Position numbers and translations under genes: made by a program
Part shown: in pieces, positions 1-7,198 of the stretch
How the letters are laid out: each line of letters opens with the position of its first letter
How positions within the stretch are numbered: the first letter of the stretch is position 1
The notes under the pieces: model-generated
What the model was told of the DNA's origin: nothing
What the model saw: only the letters and a program-made list of their open reading frames with translations
Databases searched by the model: none
Assembly: GCA_023432655.1 (NCBI GenBank)
Contig: JAEYUK010000026.1
Coordinates: forward strand, 1-7,400
Source of the DNA: Pseudomonadota bacterium
Lineage (GTDB): Bacteria; Bdellovibrionota; Bacteriovoracia; Bacteriovoracales; Bacteriovoracaceae
DNA length: 7,400 bases
Reading direction: 5' to 3'

Positions 1-1
1 G

Positions 2-253
2 GCGAATGTTGAGACGATAAAGCCCCAAGTCCCGCTTAAAATGAAAGAGGGGACAAAGAAGACTGTCCTTAGAGAGAAGGGGTCTAAAAATGAGAAAAAA
101 AGTGGGCTTTCTGAAAAGGACTTCAAAAAATATCTTAAGCCCCTGCTGATTTTAATTGGGGCTCTAACTGCGCTATATTTCGTAAATCAATATACCAAAT
201 CTGAGAAAGATCAGTTTGAGCTTCCTCCTTCCCCAAAAAATCTCAATCTTTAG
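2..253 (+). CDS. Lys-rich single-pass membrane protein, 3' part only
   Basis: I do not recognise this gene. The reading frame is open to the left edge with no in-frame stop, so the gene very probably starts upstream. The first in-window ATG (41) has no ribosome binding site in front of it (the bases before it read cccgcttaaa), so it is unlikely to be the real start. Counted from that ATG, residues 1-33 are strongly basic and polar, residues about 34-48 (PLLILIGALTALYFV) form one hydrophobic helix, and a short tail of about 20 residues with a PPSP element follows. By the positive-inside rule the Lys-rich part should be cytoplasmic and the tail periplasmic. The gene ends 49 bases before the first pilin-like gene on the same strand, so it may belong to the same operon. 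An accessory inner-membrane protein of pilus assembly is possible but is only a guess from context. Confidence 0.6.
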   Translation, partial: ANVETIKPQVPLKMKEGTKKTVLREKGSKNEKKSGLSEKDFKKYLKPLLILIGALTALYFVNQYTKSEKDQFELPPSPKNLNL

Positions 254-275
254 ATAAGAATCAGTTATCTGGCCT

Positions 276-281
276 TATAAT
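276..281 (+). promoter_or_regulatory. Possible -10 element before the pilin genes
   Basis: The hexamer TATAAT at 276-281 is a perfect sigma70-type -10 match. It lies in the only gap of any size inside the plus-strand cluster. The best upstream -35 candidate is TAGATA at 251-256 (four of six matches to TTGACA) with a 19-base spacer, which is weak and longer than ideal. A start near 288 would leave a leader of about 15 bases, just enough to hold the AGGAG ribosome site at 292-296. The gap is AT-rich, so a chance match is quite possible; the gene could equally be read through from upstream. Confidence 0.3.
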
Positions 282-302
282 TTTTTCATTTAGGAGAAAT
301 CT

Positions 303-1622
303 ATGAATTATAAGGAACTCTTTAATGAGCGCGGGTCAGGGATGATTGTTGCCCTTGCGGTAGCTGCAGCGATAGGCGGTGGTTTAGTCGTCTATATGAG
401 GTCGATGGGAAAGATCAATAAAACAGTTCAAACGTTGAACTCACAAAATGAATCTTTGGTCGCAATCGATAAGCTAAGAACAATTGGAAGTTATCTCGTA
501 AGCTCAAATACTGTTATTTGTAAGCAGGGAACCTTCATCGGCCAGAGTGAAGGTTACCGTTGTAAATGGACCGGTAAGCAATTAATCGATGGTTCTCTCA
601 CCGATGTTTCTAAAGCTAAATTTGGTTTTGATGAAGGGTCTTATACGGCCAATGGTTTCTTAACGTTTAAAGTAGATAGTTCAAAACTTTTAACGAATGA
701 AGAAATGAAGAATCAGGGAATCACGAACTTCAAAGGAACTATCGGTTTTAAATTGTATAATTCGGAAGAGGACCAACTCGGTATTGCCGATAAACTCGGA
801 CGAATTCCTTTGAATAATCTCATCGCTGATAATGACCGTTCGGTCGTTTTAATCAAAGTAGACGTAGACTATAAAGACACCAGCAGTAAAGCACCTCGTG
901 ATACGGCCTATACAGAGTACTTTTCTACCCGAAGACCCATTGCCATCCCTCGTTTGATTATTAATCAGGCCAATTGCAAAAGAACCTGTGAAATCTCTGT
1001 TGGAAGGAATGACAGTCCGGCATGCCGAGGGGATCAGAATTTTCGCTATTCTAAAGAAGTTGCTGTGAATGCAAAGACTGAAAACTTAGGGCCAGGCGTT
1101 CTTTACGAATTAAAGGTTCAAAAAGAAGTTCAGCTTGATAGACGAATCTTCCCTACAACGCCAGTTCCTGCTCCTACTCTAGTCGATGCTATGCCTGGCA
1201 GGGATTACCTTCTCCCAGGGGAATCAATCGATTGGACAGATAATATGATCTGCCTTGAGGCCAAGGAGGTTGTACCTGTTTATAGACTTGGTAGTGCTTG
1301 TTATAGCGATCTGAGCTTTTCTAAACAGGTTCCATGTAATGATGATGCTACCAACCAGCATTTTGTAAATGCGGGTACAGTCTCTTACAAAGTGGATGTT
1401 TCACCTTATCAGACGGATAAGTATCATCAGGTGATGGCCGAAATTAAAAAGAGTTCTTCCGATGGACAGGTTCCAATGAATTTCAAAGTTCCTGAAAAAT
1501 TTAAGAACAATGGACTTTCACGAATTGAACCGGCCAGATCTGTGAGACGAATCGTCACGAGTGGAGAGTTTCCAACCAAGATGGACACAACAACACAGAT
1601 TATTCAAATCCCGACTCACTAA
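303..1622 (+). CDS. Prepilin-like secreted protein, atypical N-terminus
   Basis: This is a 439-residue protein. The ATG is well supported by AGGAG at 292-296, six bases upstream. Residues 1-13 are a short charged leader ending in Gly-Ser-Gly; residues 14-32 (from MIVALAV to VVYM) are a hydrophobic helix, followed by basic residues. This is the layout of a type IV prepilin processed by a PilD-type peptidase, with cleavage most likely after Gly13 (Gly11 is the alternative). The +5 Glu typical of major pilins is absent (Leu with Gly13 cleavage), as in tip-type minor pseudopilins such as GspK. The rest appears to be an exported, beta-rich domain with eight cysteines (73, 87, 225, 229, 241, 317, 333, 345), an even number compatible with disulfides. 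A Pro-rich stretch near 284-292 may be a linker. It is followed after 12 bases by the next pilin-like gene. I recognise no named family for the ectodomain. A non-processed membrane-anchored protein is the alternative reading. Confidence 0.85.
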   Translation: MNYKELFNERGSGMIVALAVAAAIGGGLVVYMRSMGKINKTVQTLNSQNESLVAIDKLRTIGSYLVSSNTVICKQGTFIGQSEGYRCKWTGKQLIDGSLTDVSKAKFGFDEGSYTANGFLTFKVDSSKLLTNEEMKNQGITNFKGTIGFKLYNSEEDQLGIADKLGRIPLNNLIADNDRSVVLIKVDVDYKDTSSKAPRDTAYTEYFSTRRPIAIPRLIINQANCKRTCEISVGRNDSPACRGDQNFRYSKEVAVNAKTENLGPGVLYELKVQKEVQLDRRIFPTTPVPAPTLVDAMPGRDYLLPGESIDWTDNMICLEAKEVVPVYRLGSACYSDLSFSKQVPCNDDATNQHFVNAGTVSYKVDVSPYQTDKYHQVMAEIKKSSSDGQVPMNFKVPEKFKNNGLSRIEPARSVRRIVTSGEFPTKMDTTTQIIQIPTH

Positions 1623-1634
1623 TAGGACATTAAG

Positions 1635-4559
1635 ATGAATAACATGAAAAAAATTATCCTGGGTAATCAGAACGGTATGAATCTACTTTCAGTGATCGGC
1701 ACGGTTGCTGTTCTGGGAGTTGGAGTAGTCGCAGCTATAAAACTAACTAAGATGTCAGACTTAGGCCAAGATTCTGCGTCCAGAAAAGTCGAAGCATCTT
1801 CACTGACCTCGATTGTAGAAACGAAGTTGAAGTCTGCTTTCTTAAACACTAAGGATGCCAACGGCAAACTAACTTCAGGTCTATGTAGCATTATAAAAGT
1901 TGCCTCTTTAGATACTCAGCTTTCCAATGTTTATCTCCAACTACCGTCCACCAAAAACAACAGTCTTTTTTCTAAAGGCATCTGGGGTCAATCCTTTGCT
2001 GGTTTAGTTGAGATACCAGAAGGGAAAGGATGTAAAATACAGAACTCTTATGGGAAATGTTATAAATTCGACTCTAAAGCAGACATTGGGGCCGGTGTTT
2101 CCAAAGGTCTTTTGAGTAAACTCGATCCTGTCTTTGAAATTAACATTAAGCCAGTTCAAACCAATCCGGCAGCAGATCTAACCTTCAGCGCTTTGGAGCC
2201 TGATGGATCAGTTAAATATGATTTGAAAGCAGTAGGATTTGAATACACGATCCGTGCTACCTACAATGCCAGTTCAGCGGATGAAGAAAGTAAGCTGGGA
2301 CGCCGTTATACTCAAGGCTTTATCTGGGCCGGAGATGCAGGTATTTGTGAAGTAGGTAATAAGAAGATCTCGCTAACCGCGAATTCCTTCGGGGACCCTG
2401 ATGATAAAATTGTTTTCAATCAGGCGGGTTTTAGTAGCGATTCCACCAGTCGCTCTGTGGCCCCTCCTTTGGAAGTCACATTGTTAAATTCTCAGATTCG
2501 TTCAGGGGTCATTGGAGGGACATTAGGATCTCAGTTTTTAGTTTCCCGTGACCAGGCTTCTGCACAGGACAATGATACTGGTCCGGTTTATTCGGCTTGT
2601 AATGAAGACCAGTTTCGTTGCCCTCAGCTCAATCATAAAGATAGAACTTACCAATTCATGAGACACATGATCCGCGCTCGTTACCAGGTGCCAAATCGTC
2701 TTACCAATACTGGTAATAATGTTCAGATATCTCCTTCAATCAAGTTTAAAAATCTAAACGAAAAAGAATTGAAGGCAAGTTATGCAGAGTCATTCAATGT
2801 GGGCGGCAATACTTATACTAAAGATAAGGATGGCTGGTACTACGCTGATATCAATAACACCAAAGTTCCTTTAAGAATTAGTGGAGAGGAAAGTGTGATC
2901 GCACGGCTTTCAGACTTAACAGGTTCTCCTCAGTCTAACGATGTCTGTCGACAAATCTGTGTACCCGAAACTAATTACAACAGTAATCCTACTAATCACT
3001 TTACCTCTCATTTTAATTACCGGGTAAACGCTTCGATACCTGCCGGCCAAACTGACAGTTTTGAAGTTGCATCCGGTCCTGTGGCCTGTACCTCATGTTA
3101 CATGAAAAACTGTGATCAGTTTGGACTTGGGACTTTCGGGGCCATGCACATTCAACCAACAGAGCCACTGGACGCCGGTGTTCCAGAGTGTGTAAGACAT
3201 GAAAGTCATGTGGATAATGTCTATGAAACGGCAGAGTTTGATATGGGGCCTTCGAATGCAAATCGCTGTATCGCTGGCCGGTTAAATTATGATGATAACA
3301 GCGGCTATAAACTAAGTGCTGTGTCTTGTGAATCTGAGCTCCCTGTCATGTGTTTTGCATTTGGAAAACATATGCTCGCTCGAAACATAACGCTGTCTTC
3401 TTCTTCTGTTTTAAAGGCGAGCTTTAAGAATGCTTCGAATGTTTGCTTTGAGCTTGGAAAGGAAAGTATCAAGAAAGAGCCATTTCGCACTCTACTTTCT
3501 CAGCAGGGTAACTTAGGAGCAGTTGAGCAAGAACTTCTCGGAATCACTGATCCCAATCAGCAGATTAATGAGAACCAAAGAATGGAAGTGATGAATTTTG
3601 TCGGACAAGGAAGCTTTTTTGCTCCTGTAGGACTTAATCAAGAAGTTAGCCTTAGATCTTTTGCCGATATTCAGGGTGAAAAACCTCAGTTAATAAATAA
3701 TGATTCATGGTTTGGCCTTAAGACAGATGGATTGGGGTATGTATATGCTCCAGCTCCTCGTCTCGCATCGACTGCACTTGATCCGAAGTCAAAATGGGGA
3801 ATTCATTACGACGGTAACGGACGAATGGTGGTTAAGAAAACTTCTGATCAGCTAGGTATTAGAACTTCTGCAGAATCCGGGGATGATGAGATTGGCTCTA
3901 AAGTAGGTCTTCTCTTCCATGGCCCACGTTTTAAAGGAGTCCATTTTGTAAGATCCATCAAGCCCTTTGAGCGTGCCGGTGGAGATGATTTAAGAGCTCT
4001 GTGCCGTAGAAAGAGTTTCCCATACAGTTTATTTGTTTCAAAAAATCGTGCTTCATCATTCAAGAAAGCTGAAACTCTTTGTTTGGATGAAAACGGTGTT
4101 TTCCTTCCACCGCTTACAACTGCGGGTTGGGCCACGGCCTATCAGTTAGTTCAACCCAATCACCCTAAACATCCTTTCCCTGCAATCTGGGAATCGAAAG
4201 ATCTTGATCCGGTGTGGGTGAATATTGTTGAGGCTGGCGGAACGGATTCCCTTTATATGAACAATATTCTTTCTGGAACTGTAAGTAAGTTCATGAATTC
4301 AAAAGGCGAGTTTGTAGCTGAAACTTATAAAGGCAACTCAACCATTTCAGATCAGGAAAAAGACAATCATGATTACGCCTGTTTTGATAAAAAGAAAGGT
4401 GAAATTTCTTTTCGTCACATCTGTACTCATGGAAGCCGACCACTTAGTCAGGATGAGCTAATGGCCGCAACTAGAAACGATAACATTTATATTAGATTTA
4501 TGTTGAAGGCAGCTCTTGCCAGCAGAAGTGGACATGGACTTATTAAGCTTTACCAATAA
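1635..4559 (+). CDS. Giant prepilin-like protein with C-type-lectin-like ectodomain
   Basis: This is a 974-residue protein, far larger than ordinary pilins (about 150-200 residues). The start at 1635 has AGGA at 1624-1627, seven bases upstream; ATG at 1644 is a weaker alternative. Residues 1-14 are a leader with two Lys ending NQNG; a hydrophobic helix runs from Met15 to about Ile35 (MNLLSV...VVAAI). Predicted prepilin cleavage is Gly14/Met15, and +5 is Ser, not Glu. The ectodomain has 20 cysteines (84, 133, 142, 238, 322, 329, 438, 442, 485, 488, 493, 519, 545, 565, 573, 604, 790, 816, 916, 930). Cys545, Cys565 and Cys573, with seven residues between the last two (SCESELPVMC), match the C-terminal cysteine spacing of C-type lectin-like domains. 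SFKxAxxxC occurs at 596-604 and 808-816, resembling the first helix and cysteine of that fold; WVNI at 861-864 resembles its central WIG-type strand. A tip adhesin or ligand-binding minor pilin is my inference. The 3' end overlaps the next gene by 26 bases. Confidence 0.88.
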   Translation: MNNMKKIILGNQNGMNLLSVIGTVAVLGVGVVAAIKLTKMSDLGQDSASRKVEASSLTSIVETKLKSAFLNTKDANGKLTSGLCSIIKVASLDTQLSNVYLQLPSTKNNSLFSKGIWGQSFAGLVEIPEGKGCKIQNSYGKCYKFDSKADIGAGVSKGLLSKLDPVFEINIKPVQTNPAADLTFSALEPDGSVKYDLKAVGFEYTIRATYNASSADEESKLGRRYTQGFIWAGDAGICEVGNKKISLTANSFGDPDDKIVFNQAGFSSDSTSRSVAPPLEVTLLNSQIRSGVIGGTLGSQFLVSRDQASAQDNDTGPVYSACNEDQFRCPQLNHKDRTYQFMRHMIRARYQVPNRLTNTGNNVQISPSIKFKNLNEKELKASYAESFNVGGNTYTKDKDGWYYADINNTKVPLRISGEESVIARLSDLTGSPQSNDVCRQICVPETNYNSNPTNHFTSHFNYRVNASIPAGQTDSFEVASGPVACTSCYMKNCDQFGLGTFGAMHIQPTEPLDAGVPECVRHESHVDNVYETAEFDMGPSNANRCIAGRLNYDDNSGYKLSAVSCESELPVMCFAFGKHMLARNITLSSSSVLKASFKNASNVCFELGKESIKKEPFRTLLSQQGNLGAVEQELLGITDPNQQINENQRMEVMNFVGQGSFFAPVGLNQEVSLRSFADIQGEKPQLINNDSWFGLKTDGLGYVYAPAPRLASTALDPKSKWGIHYDGNGRMVVKKTSDQLGIRTSAESGDDEIGSKVGLLFHGPRFKGVHFVRSIKPFERAGGDDLRALCRRKSFPYSLFVSKNRASSFKKAETLCLDENGVFLPPLTTAGWATAYQLVQPNHPKHPFPAIWESKDLDPVWVNIVEAGGTDSLYMNNILSGTVSKFMNSKGEFVAETYKGNSTISDQEKDNHDYACFDKKKGEISFRHICTHGSRPLSQDELMAATRNDNIYIRFMLKAALASRSGHGLIKLYQ

Positions 4560-5409
4560 AAAAGAATTTAAAAAAAACGGATTTACCCTCATTGAGATGG
4601 CCATAGTCTTGGCCCTCATGGGGGGAGTGGGACTCATCGCCGCTAAGATTTTTGAGATTGTTGATAGAAACTCAAAAGTGACTACCCGTAAAGAGCATCA
4701 GCTTAATTACCACGTGACGGGTATTGGTGTTCTACAGTCGCATCTTAAAGGTTTGAAACGGCATCAATTTGACATGAAACTCTTCTATCAAATTGATCCG
4801 GCCAGCAAGTTGTTGGTGCCTAATGTTCCAACTCCACCCAATGAGCTGCAAAATTATCCGGGAACTCCCCATCAGCTTACGAGTTTCATTTTTAAAAAGA
4901 AGATGGGTAGTGACTATTTAAACTACATCACAGTCTGCTTACCTCTTAAAAATATCCTGGATACGAAGGAAATTACCTATCAAAGTTTGTTGGTGAATAA
5001 CCTATGGCCCTTTGTAAGAAGTGAAAAAACTGGCTACGCGGTTCACTGCTGCCCTCGAAATGAACCGATGTGCACCAATAGACCTCTCTTTAATAAGAAT
5101 ACTGAATTAGCGGTGCAGATGTTCAGGCACGATTCAAAAACAAATTCGCTGGTTCCCATTCTTAAGAGTGGAGAATTATCAGCGGTATCAAGTATCGGAT
5201 ACTTCATTTTCTCTGATAAGAAGAATGAGAAAGCTCTTCATGGTCGGTTTTTTACATTTTTTAACGAATGTGTGAGCCAACGAATTCTCTTTGGTAAAAA
5301 TAGTGAGAACTGTTCCGATCACATTGCACAGAAGACAACAGAGTTTGTGGAAGAGTTTGATTATGAGATTGAAGGTATTAACAACCTTGGGGGATCAATT
5401 GGTCTATAA
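4534..5409 (+). CDS. Type IV prepilin-like protein with canonical GFTLIE motif
   Basis: This protein has 291 residues when started at ATG 4534. AGAAG at 4524-4528 lies five bases upstream and gives a fair ribosome site; TTG at 4516 in the same frame would add six residues and is less likely. The leader (residues 1-16) is polar and Lys-rich (NKKEFKKNG). Cleavage after Gly16 would expose Phe17-Thr-Leu-Ile-Glu21, the classical N-methylated pilin N-terminus with Glu at +5, followed by a hydrophobic helix to about residue 42. Such proteins are processed by the prepilin peptidase and built into type IV pili or type II secretion pseudopili. The remaining 250 residues include cysteines at 135, 172, 173, 180, 246 and 260; the CCPRNEPMC cluster is distinctive. 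Size fits a larger minor pilin of the GspJ/PilW kind, but I cannot assign it to one. The start overlaps the previous gene by 26 bases and the end overlaps the next, which suggests translational coupling and matched expression. Confidence 0.9.
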   Translation: MDLLSFTNKKEFKKNGFTLIEMAIVLALMGGVGLIAAKIFEIVDRNSKVTTRKEHQLNYHVTGIGVLQSHLKGLKRHQFDMKLFYQIDPASKLLVPNVPTPPNELQNYPGTPHQLTSFIFKKKMGSDYLNYITVCLPLKNILDTKEITYQSLLVNNLWPFVRSEKTGYAVHCCPRNEPMCTNRPLFNKNTELAVQMFRHDSKTNSLVPILKSGELSAVSSIGYFIFSDKKNEKALHGRFFTFFNECVSQRILFGKNSENCSDHIAQKTTEFVEEFDYEIEGINNLGGSIGL

Positions 5410-7198
5410 GTTACTACTTCTTTTTTTAGTCATTAGCTGTAACAGCGAAGTAAAAGTCCTGGAAAAGGAAGTGAGAGATCAGTTTAAAGACCAGCTTGTT
5501 GGTCTACCTGAGATTGATTATATGAAGCTCTTCGGGCGTAAGCCTGGAATGCAGGAATTAGAGCTTGGACGAAAACTCTTTAATGATCCAATCCTCTCTC
5601 GCAATAATGACGTTAGCTGTGCTACCTGCCATCTCACTAATCACGGTTTTGCTGACGGGATTGGCCTAAGCGTGGGAGCTTTAGGGAACGGCGGCCCTAA
5701 TGGGAATACTGTTGGAAGAGAATTTGGAAAAGGCGTTTTAAGCTTTCATCGAGAACCTGGTGAAGACGGTTCTAACTTTCGTTCAAAGTTAAAGATGTTT
5801 CGTAATACTCTTACAACGGTGAATGTTGCTTACCGTGTGGACAGAGATACCAACTTAGGACTCCTGTGGGATGGCCGTTTCGGAGATATCTTTTTCCAAA
5901 CACTCCTGCCAATCCACACTCCGGAAGAGCTTTGCGGCTCAACCCCTTTACCGGTTGATGGAGAAAACGTTTTTAGAGAAGGGGGGCCTCTCTTCCATGA
6001 ACCGGTTCTTATTACTCATGCTAACTTTGTAAATCCTTACACCGGTCTTGATACCCAGGCCTTTAATGCTCAAGATGTTTTAATCAAAGGAATTCCAAGA
6101 GTAAGACCTAATGGTGCCTTATCTGTCCCGAATAGAAATGAATGTCTCGCCATCGCCATTGCGAAACTAAATAGTGTTCCCGAGTACCGCGAGCTTTTTA
6201 AGAGAGTTTATAATGTCCAAAAAATTGATGATAAGTTCCTTGGAGTTGCTTTAAGCGCATTTGTCACATCCCACGTAAGTAAGAACACTCCTTATGACCG
6301 GTTTGTCAGAGGAGAGAGTTCTCTATCTAAGTCACAGCTTATAGGCCTTGGGGTCTTCATGACTCAACCAGGTCAAAAGTTCAAACTCGGGGGAGCTGAA
6401 CATACCGGTGCTGGCTGTATAAATTGCCACACACCACCTCATTTTACTGATAATAATTTCCATGCACTTGGTGTTGCCAGCGATAGGGAAAGTTCTCAAT
6501 CACGACCGGCCTTTGTTTCGAATGTTAGAAATGGATTTTTCCACCGCCAGCGGGCCCAGCGCGGTAAGCTTCCTAAATGCCATAACCCGAATATAAATGT
6601 TGCTGTAGAGGCCAATTATGCTCCTGATATAGGAAGGGCCAATGCTACTTTTGATGATGTTGATTGTTTCAAATTCAGAACACCGACTTTAAGAAATGTG
6701 GTTGAAACCTTCCCTTATTTTCATCACGGCACCGAAAAGGCCCAGTCTCTTAAGGCCAAAAATTTTGTGGAGCGTGCTCGTCTGGCACTGAATAATGCTA
6801 TTAAGTATCATCTGCGAGGGCCGGTGAACGAAAATATATTTAATGCCGCCAACTCTCACGCTCAGTTTTACGATTTTCTTTTTCAGCGAGATCAACTTAT
6901 CCCTTATAGCTATATGGATTTTGGTGCGAGTCCCGAGGCTTTTCCTATCAGACTTTCGGATGAAGAGTTTCAAGGTTTAACAGACTTTGTGGCAACGGGT
7001 TTATTCGATCCCAATACTGTGAGGATCGGTGATCAAGGAAACGATGTCTCACATCCGTCCACTGTTCCAAGTGGATTTCATCCCACCATTTCTCGGGATG
7101 AAGGCACGCAGTTAGAACTCCCTCCCAGAGGAAGGTATCCGAAGACTCTTTCACCGGATCAAGAGCTTAAAGAACATTTAGGGGTACTGAGTTTTTAG
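5363..7198 (+). CDS. Diheme cytochrome c peroxidase / MauG-family lipoprotein
   Basis: The product has 611 residues from ATG 5363. Leu-rich residues 17-25 followed by Cys26 (LVISC) form a lipoprotein signal, so the enzyme is probably lipid-anchored in the periplasm. Two CxxCH heme sites are present: Cys86-Cys89-His90 (SCATCH) and Cys352-Cys355-His356 (CINCH). Other family marks are LLWDGR (167-172), TPTLRNV (440-446) and PYFHHG (451-456). The family reduces peroxide with cytochrome electrons (CcpA) or oxidises protein side chains (MauG). The sixth ligand of the C-terminal heme is usually Met in CcpA and Tyr in MauG; here the matching region reads AIKYHLRG with Tyr482 and no Met, which leans to MauG-like, though this alignment is by eye. 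The protein is much longer than typical members (about 330-390), with insertions near 100-145, 185-255 and 375-437; extra cysteines 191, 261, 406 and 435 could form two disulfides. Start: ATG 5363 has GGAAGAG seven bases before it. TTG 5399 has GGGGGA four bases before it and gives a cleaner signal peptide with Cys at residue 14. Either start overlaps the third pilin gene. Confidence 0.93.
   Translation: MRLKVLTTLGDQLVYKLLLLFLVISCNSEVKVLEKEVRDQFKDQLVGLPEIDYMKLFGRKPGMQELELGRKLFNDPILSRNNDVSCATCHLTNHGFADGIGLSVGALGNGGPNGNTVGREFGKGVLSFHREPGEDGSNFRSKLKMFRNTLTTVNVAYRVDRDTNLGLLWDGRFGDIFFQTLLPIHTPEELCGSTPLPVDGENVFREGGPLFHEPVLITHANFVNPYTGLDTQAFNAQDVLIKGIPRVRPNGALSVPNRNECLAIAIAKLNSVPEYRELFKRVYNVQKIDDKFLGVALSAFVTSHVSKNTPYDRFVRGESSLSKSQLIGLGVFMTQPGQKFKLGGAEHTGAGCINCHTPPHFTDNNFHALGVASDRESSQSRPAFVSNVRNGFFHRQRAQRGKLPKCHNPNINVAVEANYAPDIGRANATFDDVDCFKFRTPTLRNVVETFPYFHHGTEKAQSLKAKNFVERARLALNNAIKYHLRGPVNENIFNAANSHAQFYDFLFQRDQLIPYSYMDFGASPEAFPIRLSDEEFQGLTDFVATGLFDPNTVRIGDQGNDVSHPSTVPSGFHPTISRDEGTQLELPPRGRYPKTLSPDQELKEHLGVLSF

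Noticed and set aside
41..43. ATG as the start of the first gene
   Set aside because: No ribosome site precedes it and the frame is open upstream to the window edge; the gene most likely starts outside.
252..286. AGATAA/TTATCT inverted repeat followed by a T6 run, a possible terminator after the first gene
   Set aside because: The stem is only six AT-rich base pairs and ends ten bases before the T-run, so a stable intrinsic terminator is not supported.
3087..3113. CTSC (residues 485-488) of the giant pilin as a heme or thioredoxin-like site
   Set aside because: No His follows the second Cys and no thioredoxin context is visible; structural disulfides are more likely.
1667..4135. Several antisense open frames of 60-95 codons opposite the giant pilin gene
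   Set aside because: They lie wholly within a well-supported gene, lack recognisable domains and look like chance frames on the opposite strand.
4516..4518. TTG start for the third pilin-like gene
   Set aside because: ATG 4534 has an AGAAG element at suitable spacing and gives a normal prepilin leader; the TTG adds six residues without benefit.
3072..4559. Diversity-generating retroelement target, suggested by the lectin-like domain
   Set aside because: No reverse transcriptase gene, no template repeat and no second copy of the 3' end of this gene can be seen in the window.
6569..6589. Possible third heme site around Cys406-His407 in the diheme protein
   Set aside because: The sequence is LPKCH with no Cys three residues before Cys406, so there is no CxxCH motif.
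6689..7154. Two antisense open frames opposite the end of the diheme gene
   Set aside because: The plus strand here encodes conserved family motifs (TPTLRNV, PYFHHG region), and the antisense products show no recognisable features.
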